Source of the DNA: Colius striatus
Taxonomy: Eukaryota; Chordata; Aves; Coliiformes; Coliidae
Reading direction: 5' to 3'
Assembly (NCBI RefSeq): GCF_028858725.1
Contig: NC_084767.1
Coordinates: 609,501 to 673,500, forward strand
Length of the DNA stretch: 64,000 bases
This document shows, in pieces, positions 60,601 through 64,000 of this stretch. How positions within the stretch are numbered: the stretch's first letter is position 1; each line of letters begins with the position of its first letter. A program made the translations under genes and the position numbers. The notes beneath the pieces were generated by a model, which had not been told where the DNA came from, searched no databases, and was given only the letters and a program-made list of their open reading frames with translations.

Positions 60601-63600
60601 ATTGGAGTATGGGAGATGTGAAATGTTAAGAAAGCAAAGAGCAAGATGGAAATGCCAGGGAAAAACCATGCCTGCAAGGGCTAAGAGCAATAAGAAAGCA
60701 GTTTTTAAAATGATATTTGTGTCATTACAGACAAATGCTTAATAAGGATGGCAAAATTGCTCATGATGATACATAACAGGCAGAAACAGACAGCAAATAT
60801 ATCTGTTTGGTATTTGGAAATGAGCAGGCAGCTATATTTGTGTCACGTCAGGCTGCTGAAGAGCTTTCTTGTTCATTAATGATATGGCCTTATTAAATAT
60901 CATCTGCCAGGAATAAACACCAGGGAAGCAGTAGGCCAGGTTGCCTCGGCTCTGTGCCCTGCCCAAGCTACAACCACGGGTCCTGGGGTGAAGCCCAGGG
61001 CTGAGGGTGCTGCAGGAGGTAAAGGAGGGAGGGTAAAGGTGAGTCAGCTCCCACACAGGGGACATGGGATGACCTGGATCGGTGCTGCCTGCTCAGCCTG
61101 CCTTTAATCCTAGGCAAAATAAAAGAGCAGCTGATGTAGGATTCAATTAATAAAGAATTAAGGGATAGAAATCTAATTAATGCCAGTCCACATGGTTTAT
61201 GGAAAACAATGTCTTGTCAAACAAAGGTGGTCCATTCTGTGATGGGGTAATGAGACAGGTTGGCACTGCACCAGCACAAGCTTTGTGGGGCCCCAGCTCT
61301 GAACTGGAGAGCATCCTGGTCCCACAAAACTGATGCAATGCTTGTTAACAAAAAGCTCAAGGCCAGGATGAAATCTGGGCTACAAGGAACTCATAGGATG
61401 GCAAGGACGCTGGCCCTGCACAGCCCTGGCTCACCCTGGCTCCTGGCCCTGCTGGCAACCTGCAGCTGTGGCATCCACACAATGGCATACACAAGGACTG
61501 CTGCCCTGCCAGACCAAAAGCTCTTAGGGGTTGGAGTTTGCCACGTTAACAGAGGCAGCAGAAGCCCCTTGGTGGCAGGAGGCATGTGCTGTCTCCCTTG
61601 ACAATGTGTGATGTGAAGTGACCTCTGCTCAGATCCCACTTTTTGCACAGTCAGCCCCCTTTTTCTTTGGTTTTTTCCATGGTTCCCTCCTTGCTTTCAC
61701 TTTGGTATCTTTTTTTTTTACTCCTTTTGGTTCAACTAGTAGCTTCCTGGGGTCAGATTTTGGAGACAAACTAAACACTATGAGTGCAAAAGGGCTGAGC
61801 ATTTGTTAAGGCCACAGTGATGCTTCCCCCTGCACCCACTGCAGTGCACAGCAGGATTTTGGGGGGCAGGGGCGAGTCCTCCCTCTCTGCATACAGAGCC
61901 AGAGTGCAAAGGCTTGCTGTCTGCAGGGATGTGGGTTGTGATGCTGGTGGCAGAGGATCTCTGTCTGTGAGCAGTGGTCTGTCATTCCTCTCTCCTTGCA
62001 CTGCTGTCACACACACATCTATTTGCCAGAGACGGCACATTTCTGACATGCTGCACATCACTCTGCTTTTGCTCCAGAGGAGAAATTATCCTTCCAGGAA
62101 AATACGAAGATGTGCTACACTGGGTGGTCCTGATGCAGCTGATGTATCAGCTCGAGGTGCAGCACTGGAGAGGGACTGTGAGAGCAGCTTGCAGGACAGC
62201 ACAGGCTAAAAGGATTCCTTTATCAATGGGAGGAGAATGGAGAGAATCGTTTCTGCTCAAGATACATGAGTGGAGGGGATGAGGGAAACATCACAGAGCT
62301 CCCAGTACATGCAGAAGCATGTTGGTGGTGCGAGCCTTGCTGGCCATGGGTCCACACAAAGCCCTGTCCCCACACATCCCCAGGATCTGTGTCCCCAGAT
62401 GGGAAGCCCAGAGGTACATCTGCTGTTGGTTTTATCTGTGCTCCAAGCTCAGCCTGTGTCAGACTCATTGTGATTCTATGTCCTCATGGCATCTCCTGAC
62501 ACTGGATCATTTACAATGCCCTGGAGGCAAATACAATGACTCATTATTATTAGTTAATGAAGCATCCAAGCACTAAAGCCACAGTCTGCCGAATGGATAA
62601 AGAGCTCGGGCTGAATCCGATTTACCACACATCTCTGTCTCCTCTGGCAGCAACAGAGCTACTGCCCACTGCAGCTCCCCGGCCCCTTCCCCACTCGTGG
62701 GGATGCAGACAGCAGCCAGGCACAGGTAGGGAGCAGGGCTGGGAGCACCCATCCTGCTGCCAGAGCCAGGGAGCAGTTCTGGCTGTTCCCCTTGTGTCAC
62801 TTCACAGACCAGAGACCACCAGTAAGGCACCAATGACTCCCTTCCTGCAGTGCCATGGGCTTCCAGTGCAGAGCCCTGGCATAGAACCCCAGGTGATGAG
62901 GGACCCCAGGGGCAAGGGATCTGCATTTTGAGCCTGCACCAAGGGGCCTGGGAGGGACAGGGGCAGGAAGAGGCACAAAGGACATGGCACGTCCTTGGCT
63001 GGCCGCACAGATAACTCAGAATCCCCCAGGCTGCATCTCCCTTCCCAGAAGGATAAATATTTGATAACAAATTACTTTGAAGATAATCCACTTAATCCTT
63101 TGCCATGTCTCCAGGTTTCACTGTAATTAAAGTGTGATTAATTTTCTAAAGAAAAGCTCAAACCTCATGCCTCTCCTAGCCCCCTCTCCCCAGGGTGCAA
63201 GAGATGGGCTCAGCATCATGACAGAGGTGATGGGGTCCTGTCAAGCCCACCGCTGATGGATGAGCAAAGCCAAGAATTGGACCCACACACATCCCACACA
63301 GCTCACACCACCAAGCCTGGAGCAAGGGCATGAAAGCCAGCTGCGCTCCTGGCACTGGGAAGGGCTGACACAGGCATGCAGCTTCCAAGAGCTGCTCACC
63401 TAGATGTGTCCCTGGACTGGGAAGGGGCTTTTGACCCCATACCAGCTCCCCCTAAAGTCTTCCCTCAGCCCTTCTACTCCTGTAGCTCTTGCCCCTGCCC
63501 AGAGCAGCTGATGTCCTGCTGGTGTCCCAGTTTTAAGTATGAGGTCTGCAGAGCAGTTAGGACGCTCTCCCTGTGTTCTTCTGTATCTCTCAAGGGCTGG

Positions 63601-64000
63601 TGTAGCTCCACACTGGGGATTTCAGATCCTCATCCCTTAAGCCCAGTCTTTACAGAGGTGAAAATGTCTTGCAGTGGTTTTGCTTATGGTAGGGAGCTGC
63701 TGGAGCAGAGCCGACATGGGCCAGGGAGCTGTGCAGAGGGGAGGTGCATGGGCTGTGTCCCACTGATGGAGCAAGATCACCTTTCCATTCCCCAGGCATC
63801 AAACTCAGGATTGACTCAGCTGATCAAAAATAGAGGGTGAGAGGAGGTGTGAAAGCCAGCAAAAAGGAAAAAAAAGTAAACAGAAAGAAAACCCAACCAA
63901 CCTAAAGCAATCTGTGCTTGCTTCCCCTGGGGTCCTACAGCCTGAGGAGGGGGGACTTGGCTTGTGTTGGGGTCTTTCAGAGCTGATTGACACTTCCAGG
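57681..64000. other. Intergenic region to window end
   Basis: I found no coding exon. A TG/GGTG run lies at 58031-58052. AT-rich blocks at about 60825-60915 and 63040-63165 look like candidate conserved elements. The 214-codon frame at 59554-60198 has no CpG-island start, splice partner or recognisable domain and is listed under rejected items. GALNT10, expected next by synteny, does not begin within the window as far as I can see. Confidence 0.5.

Noticed and set aside
61130..61400. Possible ancient LINE-like fragment (phrases such as CACATGGTTTATGG and TGTCTTGTCAAAC)
   Set aside because: The resemblance is too short and interrupted to assign by eye; a RepeatMasker search with a bird library would decide.

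Overview
The window looks like nuclear DNA from a bird. It carries 3' ends of CR1 LINEs, an avian-type LTR fragment, short introns, CpG-island promoters and long GC-moderate noncoding stretches. Two genes can be read exon by exon: FAM114A2 on the minus strand and MFAP3 on the plus strand. They are head to head across one CpG island, as in mammals. From established mammalian synteny, GRIA1 would lie beyond the left edge and GALNT10 beyond the right edge, but no exon of either was recognised here.

Layout. 1-4290: no recognised gene, with an unassigned CpG island at about 3790-4290. 4445-5685 (minus): a compact four-exon gene model for an 83-residue, extremely charged Lys/Glu/Ser-rich protein that I do not recognise. 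All splice phases agree, and an AATAAA follows the stop. 5686-11524: intergenic, with AT-rich blocks that may be conserved regulatory DNA. 11525-21720 (minus): FAM114A2, 13 coding exons giving 503 residues, plus a noncoding first exon. 21200-22260: shared CpG-island promoter with ETS-type motifs. 21.8-32.4 kb (plus): MFAP3, two coding exons giving 341 residues and probably a long AT-rich 3'UTR. 32.4-64 kb: no protein-coding gene found. This part holds a GC-rich, G-quadruplex-prone minisatellite in a CpG island (39.4-40.3 kb), a GAGGA pentamer array (48.0 kb), a second possible orphan CpG island (49 kb), an LTR fragment (53.1-53.5 kb), two CR1 fragments, and several AT-rich islands that read like candidate enhancers.

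Functionally, FAM114A2 is a cytosolic Rab2-binding, Golgi-associated protein. MFAP3 is a single-pass membrane glycoprotein with one Ig domain. They share a promoter but have no obvious shared pathway. The item most likely to be undescribed is the small charged-protein gene at 4.4-5.7 kb. The next is the G-rich minisatellite sitting in an orphan CpG island at 39.6-40.3 kb.
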